A program made the translations under genes and the position numbers. Shown here piece by piece: positions 11,913 to 21,208 of a DNA stretch of 64,000 nucleotides (within the stretch, counting starts at the first letter, position 1; every line of letters starts with the position of its first letter). This DNA comes from Kordiimonadales bacterium IMCC3096 (GTDB lineage Bacteria > Pseudomonadota > Alphaproteobacteria > Minwuiales > Minwuiaceae), in the NCBI GenBank assembly GCA_016865035.1, contig CP018227.1:2695501-2759500 (forward strand), given 5' to 3'. The notes beneath the pieces are model-generated. The model was not told the origin of the DNA. It saw only the letters and a program-made list of their open reading frames with translations, and did not search any database.

Positions 11913-12120
11913 AAGCCAGCTCCTCTTCCCAAGAATTCATGAAACCCGAACCATCGACGGGCGACCCCCCATGCGGACGCCGGTGCCGGAATCCGGCCTG
12001 CCGTGTCGTCCCGCAACAGTCGCTCGCGTCGATAATAGACGAAGCAGTATCCGTATTCTTGCAATATTTACGTGACGTTCGGCAAGTCGGGCAGGGAAGT
12101 TTCCGTATCCCGGGGCCATG
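11913..12120. promoter_or_regulatory. Upstream region of acnA
   Basis: About 210 bp with no credible gene. It includes the AT-rich stretch around 12040-12072, unusual for this GC-rich sequence and a likely promoter area for acnA on the minus strand. No confident -35/-10 pair could be assigned. Confidence 0.35.
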
Positions 12121-12155
12121 GAAAATGCCGACCGCGCCTGTTTGACGCGACCGGC
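12121..12155 (-). terminator. Rho-independent terminator of wrbA
   Basis: On the minus strand a 10-bp stem (GCCGGTCGCG pairing with CGCGGTCGGC, two G-U pairs) closes a 9-nt loop and is followed by ATTTTCC. A second smaller hairpin (arms at 12162-12168 and 12175-12181) lies directly after the wrbA stop. Confidence 0.65.
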
Positions 12156-12181
12156 ATCCCCGGTTCCGGCGCTTCGGAACC

Positions 12182-12784
12182 TCAGGCGGACAGCTTTGCC
12201 GCCGTGCGTGCCACATGCGCACCCTGGAACCGCGCACCCTCCAGCTCGACTTCGGACGGCTGACGCGATCCGTCGCCGTCGGCGAGGGTCGTTGCACCGT
12301 AGGGCGATCCCCCCTTGATCTCGTCGAGGCCCATCTGGCCCTGGAAGCTGTAGGGCAGTCCGACGATGACCATGCCCTGATGCAGCAGCGTGGTGTGGAA
12401 GGACAGGATGGTGCTTTCCTGGCCGCCGTGCTGGGTGGCGGAGGACGCGAAGACACTGCCAACCTTGCCCACCAGCTTGCCCTGCACCCAGAGGCTGCCG
12501 GTCTGGTCGAGGAAATTGCGCATCTGCGCGGCCATCATGCCGAACCGGGTCGGGGTCCCGAAGATCACCGCATCATAGTCGGCGAGTTCCGACGGCTCGG
12601 CGACTGGGGCAGCCTGGTCGAGCTTGATGCCTGCGTTCCGTGCCGCCTCCTCCGGCACCAGTTCCGGCACACGCTTGACGGTGACTTCCGTACCGTCGAC
12701 GGAGCGCGCGCCGTCTGCGATTGCATTGGCCATGCTTTCGATATGGCCATAAGAGCTGTAGTAGAGCACCAGTACCTTGGTCAT
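12182..12784 (-). CDS. wrbA: NAD(P)H:quinone oxidoreductase type IV, flavodoxin-like WrbA
   Basis: FMN-dependent enzyme that reduces quinones by two electrons and so limits semiquinone stress. The 200-residue length is standard. It starts [20 protein letters not shown], the flavodoxin phosphate-binding loop (SSYGH). [20 protein letters not shown] at about 76-95 and [23 protein letters not shown] at about 115-135 are WrbA family signatures (the second abbreviated here to its ends). The start at 12784 has an upstream GGAAGGA. A longer in-frame reading exists upstream, but it runs through the start of the divergent ABC ATPase gene and shows no family similarity. Confidence 0.96.
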   Translation of the reverse strand: MTKVLVLYYSSYGHIESMANAIADGARSVDGTEVTVKRVPELVPEEAARNAGIKLDQAAPVAEPSELADYDAVIFGTPTRFGMMAAQMRNFLDQTGSLWVQGKLVGKVGSVFASSATQHGGQESTILSFHTTLLHQGMVIVGLPYSFQGQMGLDEIKGGSPYGATTLADGDGSRQPSEVELEGARFQGAHVARTAAKLSA

Positions 12785-12986
12785 TGTCCCGGATCCTTCC
12801 GTTGGGATGTTCGATGGAAATCCATCTGGTCGGGACCGGTCCATTTGGCAGGGGTGCGCCGACATTGCTGACGGGGCAAACATTTCGGCAGTGGTGAAAT
12901 GGTGTCTAATGAATTGAATTTGCTTGTGTTTCCATGCCGTAAACAATCTGTTGCGTGGAACATGGCTTGACGTGCGGGGCAGCAGG

Positions 12987-13847
12987 ATGGGCGCAGCAGC
13001 CGTGATCGGCGGACAGGAGAACCACGGTGGCGACCGCCGCCTGCTGGCCCGTGCGCAGGCACTGGAGGTCCAGTTCGGCGGGCGCGCGGTACTGAGCGGC
13101 GTCGACATGGACATCGCGGCCGGAGAGATCGTGACCATCATCGGCCCGAACGGGTCCGGCAAGACGACCCTGGTCAAGGCCCTGCTCGGCCTGATCTCCG
13201 TGACGCAGGGCAGCGCCCGACTGATGCCGGGCACCCGCATCGGATATGTCCCGCAGCGTTTCGGCGTCGATGCCGTCCTGCCGCTTCGGGTCGACCGGCT
13301 GATGACGCTGACGGCGCCAGCCTCCGCCAGCGCCATCGGTGCGGCGCTGGAACGTGTGGGCGTGGCGCATCTGCGGCGCGCGGATGTCGCCAGCCTGTCG
13401 GGCGGCGAGACGCAGCGGGTGCTGCTGGCGCGGGCACTGCTGCGGCAGCCGGACCTGCTGGTACTCGACGAGCCGGTGCAGGGGGTGGATTTCGCGGGCG
13501 AGGCGGCGCTCTATGCACTGATCGGTGAGTTGCGTGACGAGATGGGCCTGGGGGTTCTGATGGTCTCGCATGACCTGCATGTGGTGATGGCTGCGACCGA
13601 TCAGGTGCTTTGCCTGAACGGCCACATCTGCTGTGCCGGGGTGCCGTCGGACGTTTCCCGCCATCCCGAGTTCCTGCGTCTCTTCGGGCGTCAGGCCGCG
13701 GCCACGCTGGCCGTGTACCGGCATGAACACGATCACGACCACGACCTGCATGGACATGTGGTGGCCGACGAAGCGGACGGTGATCACGCGCCGGACCCTC
13801 ACGGGCACGGTCACCATGCCCACCATTCGCATTCAGGGCATGAGTGA
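12987..13847 (+). CDS. znuC: Metal (zinc-type) ABC transporter ATP-binding protein, ZnuC-like, with His-rich tail
   Basis: ATPase of a metal importer, 286 residues from the ATG at 12987 (an ATG at 12924 is possible). Walker A is GPNGSGKTT at about 53-61, the signature is LSGGETQR at about 137-144, and Walker B is LLVLDEP at about 158. [12 protein letters not shown] is typical of the ZnuC C-terminal region. The last ~43 residues hold 15 histidines in His-Asp and His-Gly runs, more than needed for ATPase activity and likely a metal-binding tail. The next gene begins at its stop (TGATG). The Zn assignment rests on family resemblance and the His tail; manganese or iron cannot be excluded. No Zur-box was convincingly seen upstream. 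Confidence 0.9.
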   Translation: MGAAAVIGGQENHGGDRRLLARAQALEVQFGGRAVLSGVDMDIAAGEIVTIIGPNGSGKTTLVKALLGLISVTQGSARLMPGTRIGYVPQRFGVDAVLPLRVDRLMTLTAPASASAIGAALERVGVAHLRRADVASLSGGETQRVLLARALLRQPDLLVLDEPVQGVDFAGEAALYALIGELRDEMGLGVLMVSHDLHVVMAATDQVLCLNGHICCAGVPSDVSRHPEFLRLFGRQAAATLAVYRHEHDHDHDLHGHVVADEADGDHAPDPHGHGHHAHHSHSGHE

Positions 13848-14659
13848 TGCTTGATGATTTCCTGTTCCGGGCGCTGCTTGGCGGCGTGATGGTGGCGCTG
13901 GTCGCGGGACCACTGGGTTGCTTCGTGGTCTGGCGGCGCATGGCCTATTTCGGCGACACCATGGCCCATTCCGCGCTGCTGGGTGTCTCGCTCGGGCTGC
14001 TGCTCTCTATACAGCCGGTCATCGGTGTCGCGCTGGTGGTGGTGATCGCTGCATTTGCCCTGTTCTGGCTGGAACGGTTCCGGTGGCTGGCGAGCGACAC
14101 CGCGCTCGGCATGCTGGCGCACGGCAGTCTCGCCGTGGGCCTGGTGGTGGCCTCCACGGTGCCCGGCCTGCGGATCGACCTCATGAGCTATCTGTTCGGT
14201 GACATCCTTGCCATCGGACGCCAGGACCTGATCTGGATCGCCGCCGGTGTCGCGATCACCATGCTCGCCCTGGGCCTGATCTGGCGGGATCTGCTGGCTG
14301 CGACCGTACAGGCCGACCTGGCGAAGGCGGAGGGCGTGCCGGTGGGGCGGGTCCGTCTGATCTTCGCCCTGCTGGTGGCGCTGCTGATCGCGGCGGCGAT
14401 GAAGATCGTCGGAATCCTGCTTGTTACAGCCCTGCTGATCATTCCGGCAGCCGCCGCCCGCCGGGTGAGTGGCTCGCCGGAAGTCATGGCGCTGGTCGCG
14501 GCATTGCTGGGGGCGATCTCGGTTGGCGGGGGACTTGGTCTGTCGCTGTGGATCGATTCACCCTCAGGCCCCAGTATCGTCCTGGCCGCGATCATTCTCT
14601 TCGTGCTGGTGCTTGCCGGAACAGGTCTGGTCGCAGGCGGCACTGACAGGCGGCGCTGA
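13847..14659 (+). CDS. znuB: Metal ABC transporter permease, ZnuB-like
   Basis: Inner-membrane permease of the ABC-3 family, 270 residues with seven or more hydrophobic segments. Hallmarks are GPLGCFVVWRRMAYFGDTMAH near the N-terminus (abbreviated to its key residues G-C-F-V-V-W-R-R-M-A-Y-F-G-D), SYLFGDILAIG at about 115-125, and MKIVGILLVTALLIIPAAAAR at about 185-205. All are typical of ZnuB/TroC permeases. The ATG overlaps the stop of the ATPase gene by one base, so the two are translationally coupled. No metal-binding lipoprotein or ZnuA gene is present in the window. Confidence 0.93.
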   Translation: MLDDFLFRALLGGVMVALVAGPLGCFVVWRRMAYFGDTMAHSALLGVSLGLLLSIQPVIGVALVVVIAAFALFWLERFRWLASDTALGMLAHGSLAVGLVVASTVPGLRIDLMSYLFGDILAIGRQDLIWIAAGVAITMLALGLIWRDLLAATVQADLAKAEGVPVGRVRLIFALLVALLIAAAMKIVGILLVTALLIIPAAAARRVSGSPEVMALVAALLGAISVGGGLGLSLWIDSPSGPSIVLAAIILFVLVLAGTGLVAGGTDRRR

Positions 14660-14709
14660 AAACCTGTAGAGTGCGGAAATCACGCGCACATCTGCTCTGG
14701 GAGGGGCAA

Positions 14710-15351
14710 ATGCGGTCAAGATCACTCGCTGCCATCGTTCTGTTGCTGGGGACCGTTCTGACCGTCGGGGTGCGGGCGCATCCCCATGTCTGGATCGACA
14801 GTTCGGCGACGTTCCGGTTCGATGCTTCCGGGCAGGTCCGCGCCGTGACGCTCATCTGGCGCTTCGATGACCTCTATTCGGCCTTCGCCATCCAGGGGGC
14901 CGACGGGAACCGCGACGGTGTCACCACGCCGGAGGAACTGACCGAACTCGGCAGCATCAATGTCGAGTACCTGAAGCAGTGGAACTATTTCACCAGCATT
15001 CTGGCGGATGGGGTGCAGGTTGCCGTCGGCACGGTCGACAGCTTCAGCAATGTGAACGATGACGGCATCCTGACGTTCAGTTTCACGCTGCCTCTGGTCA
15101 CGCCGGTTGATCCCCGCCAGCAGCTGCTGCGCATGTCCAGCGTCGATCCCAGCTACTACATCGCGTTCCAGAATGACGCGGAGCGCCCGGCCGTGGCCAC
15201 CGGGGACATGCCGCCGGAATGCAAGGTCGCGACCTATGGACCCGAAGAGACGCCGAAGACGGTCAGCGACTCCCTGGCCATGAGCCTGGCCGCGGATCAG
15301 AACTGGGCCTCCAGCTTCGCGCCGAAGGTGGCGATTGAATGCACCGACTGA
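14710..15351 (+). CDS. DUF1007 family periplasmic protein
   Basis: 213 residues, starting MRSRSLAAIVLLLGTVLTVG, a signal peptide with likely cleavage before AHPHVWIDS. The AHPHVWID start of the mature protein and the acidic, EF-hand-like GADGNRDGVTTPEEL segment are family hallmarks. DUF1007 proteins are repeatedly found next to NicO/RcnA-type transporters and have been suggested to be periplasmic metal partners; function is not proven. The start at 14710 follows GGGAGGGGCAA. The gene lies 50 bp after the ZnuB-like gene and overlaps the next gene by 13 bp. Confidence 0.9.
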   Translation: MRSRSLAAIVLLLGTVLTVGVRAHPHVWIDSSATFRFDASGQVRAVTLIWRFDDLYSAFAIQGADGNRDGVTTPEELTELGSINVEYLKQWNYFTSILADGVQVAVGTVDSFSNVNDDGILTFSFTLPLVTPVDPRQQLLRMSSVDPSYYIAFQNDAERPAVATGDMPPECKVATYGPEETPKTVSDSLAMSLAADQNWASSFAPKVAIECTD

Positions 15352-16373
15352 TTTCCAGGTGCCTGCCGCTGCTGCTCCTGCTCGGCTGGCTCGGATTTGC
15401 GGGTTCGGCGGCGCTGGCGCAACAGGCCTCGCCCTTCCAGATGCCCGGCAAGCCCGCGGCCGCGGAGCCCGCCAGTGAACCTGGCATGTACGAGCGACTC
15501 ATGTTCCAGGTCCGGCAGGTCCAGTCGGAACTCTATCGCGAACTCTCACTTGGCGTGCGCGCCCTCAAGAAGGACTACAGCCTGTCCACGGCATGGGGCC
15601 TGATCGCGATCAGCCTGCTCTATGGTGTGTTTCACGCCGTCGGTCCGGGACACGGCAAGGCCGTCATCACCTCCTACCTGCTGGCCAACGAGCGCGCGGT
15701 GCGTCAGGGCATCGTGCTTTCCCTGCTCTCGTCGCTGATGCAGGGGGTCACGGCGGTGGTGCTTGTCGTGGGCGGGGCATGGGTCTTCGACCTCGCCGGG
15801 CAGCGTCTGCTCGACAGCGCCTGGTCGATGGAACAGTTCAGCTTCGGCCTGATTGCCGCCGTCGGCCTCTACATGATCTGGCAGGTGCTGACCGGTCGCG
15901 GGCATCATCACCATGATCATGACCACCATGAGGGACACGGTCATGACCACGACGGGCATGATCACAGCCACAGCCACGGTCACGATCATGGGCATGTGGC
16001 GCTGCCGCCAGCCAGTGGCGACGGGCAGGGGCTGACGCTGCGCCGGGCCGTGCCGATCATTCTGGCCGTCGGCATCCGGCCCTGCGGCGGGGCACTGATC
16101 GTGCTTGTCTTCGCATTGACGAACGGGCTCGTGTTCGCCGGCATCGGAGCGACCTTCGCCATGTCGCTGGGTACCGGCCTGACGGTCTCCGTCCTTGCCA
16201 TCCTGACGCTGACATCGAAGGGCCTGGTGCTGCGCTTCGCCCGGCGCGACATGTCCTGGGCGGGGCGGATCGAGACCGGGCTGCGACTGTTCGGCGGCCT
16301 GGCGCTTCTGGCCTTCGGTGCGCTGTTCCTGCTGGCAAGCATGGGTGCCCCGCGCTCACCCTTTGGCATCTGA
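15339..16373 (+). CDS. NicO/RcnA-type nickel-cobalt transporter with His-rich loop
   Basis: 344 residues, with an N-terminal signal-like hydrophobic segment, a linker rich in Pro/Ala, and about six further membrane segments. The first transport motif is HAVGPGHGKAVITSYLLAN at about 100-118, and the second is AVGIRPCGGALIVLVFAL at about 245-262. Between them a cytosolic or periplasmic loop (about residues 187-225) contains 17 histidines mixed with Asp and Gly. This is the NicO/RcnA architecture, known for Ni/Co efflux and in some subgroups for uptake or unknown metal. Overlap with the DUF1007 gene indicates coupled translation. Together with the ZnuCB-like genes it forms a four-gene metal module (see findings). 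Confidence 0.93.
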   Translation: MHRLISRCLPLLLLLGWLGFAGSAALAQQASPFQMPGKPAAAEPASEPGMYERLMFQVRQVQSELYRELSLGVRALKKDYSLSTAWGLIAISLLYGVFHAVGPGHGKAVITSYLLANERAVRQGIVLSLLSSLMQGVTAVVLVVGGAWVFDLAGQRLLDSAWSMEQFSFGLIAAVGLYMIWQVLTGRGHHHHDHDHHEGHGHDHDGHDHSHSHGHDHGHVALPPASGDGQGLTLRRAVPIILAVGIRPCGGALIVLVFALTNGLVFAGIGATFAMSLGTGLTVSVLAILTLTSKGLVLRFARRDMSWAGRIETGLRLFGGLALLAFGALFLLASMGAPRSPFGI

Positions 16374-16446
16374 GCCTCGTCCGGCTTGCTGCACAAGGTA
16401 TCTGCCCGTCATACTGCCCCGGTCAATCTCGGGGAGGATGAAGGAC

Positions 16447-17244
16447 ATGGCAGACACCGCCTGGAATGTAACGGAACCGGACACCTATGACTGGAAGGCG
16501 ATCGTCGATGGCCTGAACCAGTATCTCAGGCTCCGCACCACACCCATCGGCATGAAGCTGTTCCGCACGGTGGAGGAGATGGAGGCGATACCCCGCATCC
16601 GTCGCCCGCGCGCCATCCACACGACTGATCAGATCGTCGGGCAGGCATCCCGGCTGGGCTGGACCGTCGGCATCACGATGGCGGATCTGGTGGGGGCGCA
16701 GTGCGGCGCGGTCATCGGCCTGCGTCCGCAGGATGACGAATGGCAGTCGGGTCGCGGCATGGTCGGCGTCTGGTACGAGACGGAGACCGATACACGTGCG
16801 CACCAGGGGGCGATGAATGTGGTTCCTGCCGGTCAGTACGAGGCCATGGCCTGCTCCCCGCTGGTGGCGGGGCGGCTGGACCCGCCGGACATTGCGCTGA
16901 TCTATGCGACCCCGGCACAGATGATCCTGTTCATCAACGGCCTGCAGTGGGCCGGATACAGGAAGCTTGACTGGGCCTGCGTGGGGGAAAGCTCCTGCGC
17001 CGACAGCTGGGGCCGTGCGCTGAGCACCGGTGAACCCAGCCTGTCGATTCCCTGCTTCGCGGAGCGGCGCTATGGCGGCGTCATGGAGGATGAGCTGCTG
17101 ATGGCCATCCCGCCGAAGTTCCTGCCCAAGGTCATCGACGGACTGGCACACCTGTCCGGCAACGGCCTGCGCTATCCGATCCCGCAGTACGGCATCCAGA
17201 TGGATGTCCGCGCCGGCATGTCGGCGTCCTACGGCGACCGGTAG
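16447..17244 (+). CDS. DUF169 family protein
   Basis: 265 residues of the DUF169 family, whose biochemical role is not established. Typical segments are LRTTPIGMKLFRTVEEME near residue 30, a Cys-containing VGAQCGAVIGL, NVVPAGQYEAMACSPL and the late CVGESSCADSWGRA and SIPCFAERRYGG. Several conserved cysteines suggest metal or cofactor binding, which is inference. The chosen start at 16447 lies nine bases after GGGGAGG; an ATG at 16438 is too close to it. Transcribed alone, 73 bp after the transporter gene. Confidence 0.88.
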   Translation: MADTAWNVTEPDTYDWKAIVDGLNQYLRLRTTPIGMKLFRTVEEMEAIPRIRRPRAIHTTDQIVGQASRLGWTVGITMADLVGAQCGAVIGLRPQDDEWQSGRGMVGVWYETETDTRAHQGAMNVVPAGQYEAMACSPLVAGRLDPPDIALIYATPAQMILFINGLQWAGYRKLDWACVGESSCADSWGRALSTGEPSLSIPCFAERRYGGVMEDELLMAIPPKFLPKVIDGLAHLSGNGLRYPIPQYGIQMDVRAGMSASYGDR

Positions 17245-17262
17245 ACGGCTGAAGATACCGCG

Positions 17263-17304
17263 CTTTCCACTCCTGGGCGCACGTCGCGCCGCAGGAGCGG
17301 AAAG
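17263..17304. terminator. Bidirectional terminator between convergent genes
   Basis: Long hairpin: CTTTCC/GGAAAG, an A-C mismatch, CTCCTG/CAGGAG, a single-base bulge, then GGCGC/GCGCC closing a 5-nt loop. It occupies the gap between the DUF169 gene and argC, which converge on it. No good T-run on either side. Confidence 0.6.
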
Positions 17305-17311
17305 GCAGGTT

Positions 17312-18373
17312 TCAGGGGAACAGGGCGATCTGTTCGATGCCCGTGGTCTCGGGGAAGCCGAACATCAGGTTCATGTTCTGGATCGCCTCACCCGATGATC
17401 CCTTGACCAGATTGTCGATCACCGCGACGACGATGGCGCGGCCCGGAATGCGGTCGGCATAGAGGCCGATCTGGCAGTAGTTCGACCCCCGGACGTTGCG
17501 GGTGGCGGGGGAAACACCCTCCGGCACCACATTCACGAAGGGTTCGTCGGCAAAGCGGCTGGTGAGGGTCTGGCGCAGGTCGTCAACGCTGGCCCCGCCC
17601 ACCATGCGCACGTAGCAGGTGCACAGCTCACCCCGGTTCATCGGCATCAGGTGCGGCGTGAAGTTGACGTGGGTGTCGGCGCCGCCCGCAGCCTTGGCAA
17701 TCTCCTGCTCGATCTCCGGTGCATGCCGGTGGGTGCCGACGGAATAGGGATGAATGCCCTCGCCGACCTCACAGAACAGCAGGTTCTCCTTCAGGCCGCG
17801 CCCGGCACCGGAAACACCGGACTTGGCGTCGATGATGACATCGGCCACATCGACCTGCCCGGCGGCGGCCAGCGGCACCAGACCCAGCAGGGCGGCGGTG
17901 GGATAGCAGCCCGGATTGGCCACCAGCCGCGATGACCTCACCCCTTCGCGATAGAACTCAGGCAGGCCATAGACGGCCAGGGGCTGGATCTCCGGCGCAT
18001 AGTGCTCATGGCCGTACCATTCCGCATAGACGGCGGTGTCGTCCAGCCGGAAGTCGGCGGAAAGGTCCACGACCCGGATGCGGTCATTCTCCGTCAGGAT
18101 CTGTTTCACGATGTTCTGCGTCGTGCCATGCGGCAGGCCGCAGAAGACCACATCCGCATCGGCGGTCGGCCAGTCGATCTCGTCGATGCTGACCAGTTTC
18201 GGCAGGTCCAGGCCGATCAGATGCGGAAAGACCTCCGCGATCTGCTTGCCCGCGTGGCGGTCGGCGGTCATGAAGCTGATTTCGACATTCGGATGGCGGA
18301 CCAGCAGTCGCACCAGGTCGCCGCCGGTATAGCCGCTTGCCCCCAGAATGCCCGCCTTGATCATCTTGGCCAT
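17312..18373 (-). CDS. argC: N-acetyl-gamma-glutamyl-phosphate reductase
   Basis: Third step of arginine synthesis: NADPH-dependent reduction of N-acetylglutamyl phosphate to the semialdehyde. 353 residues. The N-terminal Rossmann motif is KAGILGASGYTGGDLVRLL, the catalytic-cysteine region is SSRLVANPGCYPTAALLGL at about 145-165, and HRHAPEIEQEI with PHLMPMNRGELCTCYV follow. This matches ArgC of the longer proteobacterial type. The ATG at 18373 has an ACAGGAACA site; an ATG at 18364 is also possible. Other arginine genes are not in the window, so it is presumably transcribed alone. Confidence 0.97.
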   Translation of the reverse strand: MAKMIKAGILGASGYTGGDLVRLLVRHPNVEISFMTADRHAGKQIAEVFPHLIGLDLPKLVSIDEIDWPTADADVVFCGLPHGTTQNIVKQILTENDRIRVVDLSADFRLDDTAVYAEWYGHEHYAPEIQPLAVYGLPEFYREGVRSSRLVANPGCYPTAALLGLVPLAAAGQVDVADVIIDAKSGVSGAGRGLKENLLFCEVGEGIHPYSVGTHRHAPEIEQEIAKAAGGADTHVNFTPHLMPMNRGELCTCYVRMVGGASVDDLRQTLTSRFADEPFVNVVPEGVSPATRNVRGSNYCQIGLYADRIPGRAIVVAVIDNLVKGSSGEAIQNMNLMFGFPETTGIEQIALFP

Positions 18374-18530
18374 TGTTCCTGTCCCGAATTGTCCGCTGCG
18401 TTCGTGCAGCCGCCGGGTTTTACGGGACTGCAGGGCAGTGTTGCAAGCGGCCACTGCCAATTCCCTCCCGCACCGATTCCGACTAGGTTCCGCCGCACCG
18501 CGCTGAAGCGGCCCTCTTGCCGGAGCCCGG

Positions 18531-19469
18531 ATGGAACCGATCCTGAATATCGTGCTGCCTGTCTTCGCCATCGTCGGCGCGGGATACCTGTGTGGTGTGC
18601 GCGGCCTCCTGGGGGAGGACAGTTCGGTTGCGCTGAACCGTTTCGTCTACTGGGTGGCGCTGCCCGCGATGCTGTTCCGGGCCATGGCGACGGTCGATCT
18701 GGCGCAGGTCTACAATCCTGGCTTCTTCCTGGGATTTCTCGGCGCTGTCGTGCTGATCGGGGTCATCACCACGGTCGTGGCCTGCCTGCTGTTCCGGCGC
18801 AATCTGGCGGAGGCGGCGATCCATGCCATGAACGGTGTCTATGGCAACTCCGGCTACATGGGCATCCCGCTGGCGCTGACCGCGTTCGGGGACGCCGCCG
18901 CGCTGCCCGCGATCGTGGCCACGGTCATCAATACCGCGCTGGTGGTGGGGGTCGCCATCTTCCTGATCGAGTTCGGGACCAAGGGCGGCGGCAATCCGTT
19001 CCGCGTACTGGGCAATGTGCTCTCCGCCATGGCCCGCAACCCGATGCTGGTGGCACCGGTCCTGGGCCTGTGCTGGGCGGCGACCGGCGTCAGCCTGCCC
19101 GTGCCGGTCGATTCCTTCACCAATATCCTGGGGGTCGCGGCGGGACCCTGTGCGCTGTTCGCCATCGGCCTGTTCATGGTGGGCAAGCCCCGCAGTGAGG
19201 GGCGGGTGGAGGTCGGCGTGATGACGCTGACCAAGCTGGTGGGTCAGCCTCTGGTCACGGCACTGATGGTGCTGGTGATCCTGCCGGTTGATCCGCTGTG
19301 GGCCAAGGTCGCGATCCTGATGGCGGCCCTGCCGACGGGGGCGGGCAGCTTCGTGCTGGCGCAGGCATACGGCGTCTATGTGCTGCGCACCTCGTCGATG
19401 ATCCTGACCAGCACGGTACTCTCGGTCGCGACGATCTCGGTCTATTTCATCTTCTTTCCACCCGGTTGA
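18531..19469 (+). CDS. AEC (auxin efflux carrier) family transporter
   Basis: Membrane protein of 312 residues with about ten hydrophobic segments. It begins ILNIVLPVFAIVGAGYLCG and has the family segments GNSGYMGIPLALTAFGD (about 105-121, with the conserved N-x-G-x-x-G-x-P motif) and LMAALPTGAGSFVLAQAYG in the C-terminal half. AEC proteins export or exchange small organic acids such as malate; the substrate here is unknown. It is divergent from argC (157 bp between them) and its end almost touches the convergent methyltransferase gene. Confidence 0.93.
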   Translation: MEPILNIVLPVFAIVGAGYLCGVRGLLGEDSSVALNRFVYWVALPAMLFRAMATVDLAQVYNPGFFLGFLGAVVLIGVITTVVACLLFRRNLAEAAIHAMNGVYGNSGYMGIPLALTAFGDAAALPAIVATVINTALVVGVAIFLIEFGTKGGGNPFRVLGNVLSAMARNPMLVAPVLGLCWAATGVSLPVPVDSFTNILGVAAGPCALFAIGLFMVGKPRSEGRVEVGVMTLTKLVGQPLVTALMVLVILPVDPLWAKVAILMAALPTGAGSFVLAQAYGVYVLRTSSMILTSTVLSVATISVYFIFFPPG

Positions 19470-19490
19470 GGGGGGCGGTGACGGCAGCAG

Positions 19491-20309
19491 TCAGGCGGTG
19501 ATGGCCCACAGGCTGCTCTCCAGCACCGGGACCGGGCGCGGGATGAAGCCTGCCAGCCGCGCGACGTCGTCGGCCATGTGGTCAAGGCAGTAGCGGCTGC
19601 CGAACAGGACGCGCAGCCTGCCGCCACTCAGCAGCGGTGCCACCCCGTTCTGTTCGTTGTAGCCGCGCAGGGCCCAGCTCCGCGGATAGCCGCCCGGCAG
19701 GAACATGTCGTGGATGTGGACCAGCACACCGGCGGGCAGGGCGGGAATGACATTGTTCAGCAGGTGATCGACATCGCTGCCGGGCATCAGGATGTGGCTC
19801 GAATCGATGGCCAGCAGATCGCCCGCGACCAGATCGGCGAAGCTGTCTGCCGGTGCCGCCTGAACCACTGTCTGCCGGATGCGGATGCCCAGGTCGTGAA
19901 TGTCGGCACGCGGTGCCGGATCGATGGCCAGCATGTTGACAGGGTAGCCGCCGTCGTCCGCCGCGCGCTTCATGAAACGGGTCGAATGCCCCGACCCGAC
20001 CTCGACGATGCGGGCAGGGCGGTGATGACGCACCATGCAATAGGCCGCCGCCGCGTCGAGACCGCCGAACCAGTCCTGCAGCCAGCGCGGCCGGGCCGTG
20101 TCATCGGTGGCCGAGATCGCCAGCAGGTCTTCCCTGTACCCGCTGATCACCTGCAGCAGGTTCAGGCAGTCGCCCCGTGCGGCGTGAAAGAGGTCAGCAA
20201 TTGCGGGATAGGCGACCACAGGCGCCGGTGCAGGTGTCACCACCTCCGCCGCGTGGCGATAGGGGATGAACCAGCCCTGCACGTCACCGTTCAGCGTCGC
20301 CTCCGCCAT
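19491..20309 (-). CDS. Class I SAM-dependent methyltransferase
   Basis: 272 residues. The glycine-rich SAM-binding motif I is RIVEVGSGHSTRFMKRA at about 100-116, followed by the acidic end of strand 2 (NMLAIDPAPR) and IDSSHILMPGSDVDHLL with LVHIHDMFLPGGYP, which are typical of the Methyltransf_24/cephalosporin-hydroxylase-like group. No target-recognition domain is visible, so substrate is unknown. It lies 65 bp after the metallo-hydrolase on the same strand and may be co-transcribed with it. Confidence 0.82.
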   Translation of the reverse strand: MAEATLNGDVQGWFIPYRHAAEVVTPAPAPVVAYPAIADLFHAARGDCLNLLQVISGYREDLLAISATDDTARPRWLQDWFGGLDAAAAYCMVRHHRPARIVEVGSGHSTRFMKRAADDGGYPVNMLAIDPAPRADIHDLGIRIRQTVVQAAPADSFADLVAGDLLAIDSSHILMPGSDVDHLLNNVIPALPAGVLVHIHDMFLPGGYPRSWALRGYNEQNGVAPLLSGGRLRVLFGSRYCLDHMADDVARLAGFIPRPVPVLESSLWAITA

Positions 20310-20374
20310 CGTGCGAACGCGTGTGGCGAAGTCGGGCTTGCCAGCGCCGGTGCCAGTGGTGCTCGATCTGGTGC

Positions 20375-21208
20375 TCAGGGCTCGATCACCATGCCTTCAC
20401 GGGCAACGATGGAGCCGGGCCGAGCGCTCTCCACATCCCTTGCCACACCGTCCATGAAGTCGTCGTCATGTTCCGGGTCGTGGTGGAAAACCACGTAGGT
20501 CTTCGCATTTGCCTCATCACACAGGCGGACGCCGGCCTCCCAGGTGCTGTGGCCCCAGCCGACGCGGGTCTTGTATTCCTCGTCGCTGTAGCTGGCGTCG
20601 TAGATCACCACATCGGCGTCGCGCAGGAACTCCACCAGAACGGGGTCATTGCCTTCGCCGGGATGCTCCGTATCGGTGATGTAGCAGATCGACTTGCCCT
20701 CGAACTCCACGCGATAGCCGCTGGCGTTGTTGGGGTGGATCAGGGGGGCCGTGCGTACAGTGATGCCGTCGCCCAGGTCCAGCGTCTCGCCGGAGCGGAA
20801 GTCGATGTAGTCGATGTTGGCATTGAAGATCGCGGGCGGCACCGGAAACAGGGGCGCGATCATCATGTCTTCCAGCACGCTGGACAGCGTGTGGTCGGGC
20901 AGCAGATGTCCGGCCCAGACACGAAAGTTCCAGCCGGGCACGAAGAACGGCACGAAGAACGGCAGGCCACAGACATGGTCGAAGTGGGTGTGGGTCAGGA
21001 ACATGTCGGCCTGGTGCGGCTTCTGCTGCGCCATCTTCTTGCCCAGGTAGCGGATGCCCGAACCGGCATCGAACAGCAACGTCCGGTCGCCCGCCGTGAC
21101 CTCCAGGGACGAGGTATTGCCGCCATAGCGGATCACATCCTGTGCCGAGCAGGCGATAGAGCCTCTTACGCCCCAGAACCGTACCGAGAATTCATTTTGA
21201 TCGGCCAA
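20375..21208 (-). CDS. MBL-fold metallo-hydrolase
   Basis: 277 residues starting at a TTG codon (21208) preceded by GGGGGAG at five bases. Motif HTHFDHVCGLPFF at about 75-87 gives the first two metal ligands, ITDTEHPGE and YDASYSDEEY supply later ligands, and FHHDPEHDDDFMD is the C-terminal histidine region. The opening VRFWGVRGSIACS with YGGNTSSLEV is typical of the RNase Z-like/phosphodiesterase-like MBL subgroup often attached to cyclic-nucleotide signalling. A much longer in-frame reading to 22687 exists but is antisense to two real genes and is not accepted. Physiological substrate unknown. Confidence 0.88.
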   Translation of the reverse strand: MADQNEFSVRFWGVRGSIACSAQDVIRYGGNTSSLEVTAGDRTLLFDAGSGIRYLGKKMAQQKPHQADMFLTHTHFDHVCGLPFFVPFFVPGWNFRVWAGHLLPDHTLSSVLEDMMIAPLFPVPPAIFNANIDYIDFRSGETLDLGDGITVRTAPLIHPNNASGYRVEFEGKSICYITDTEHPGEGNDPVLVEFLRDADVVIYDASYSDEEYKTRVGWGHSTWEAGVRLCDEANAKTYVVFHHDPEHDDDFMDGVARDVESARPGSIVAREGMVIEP

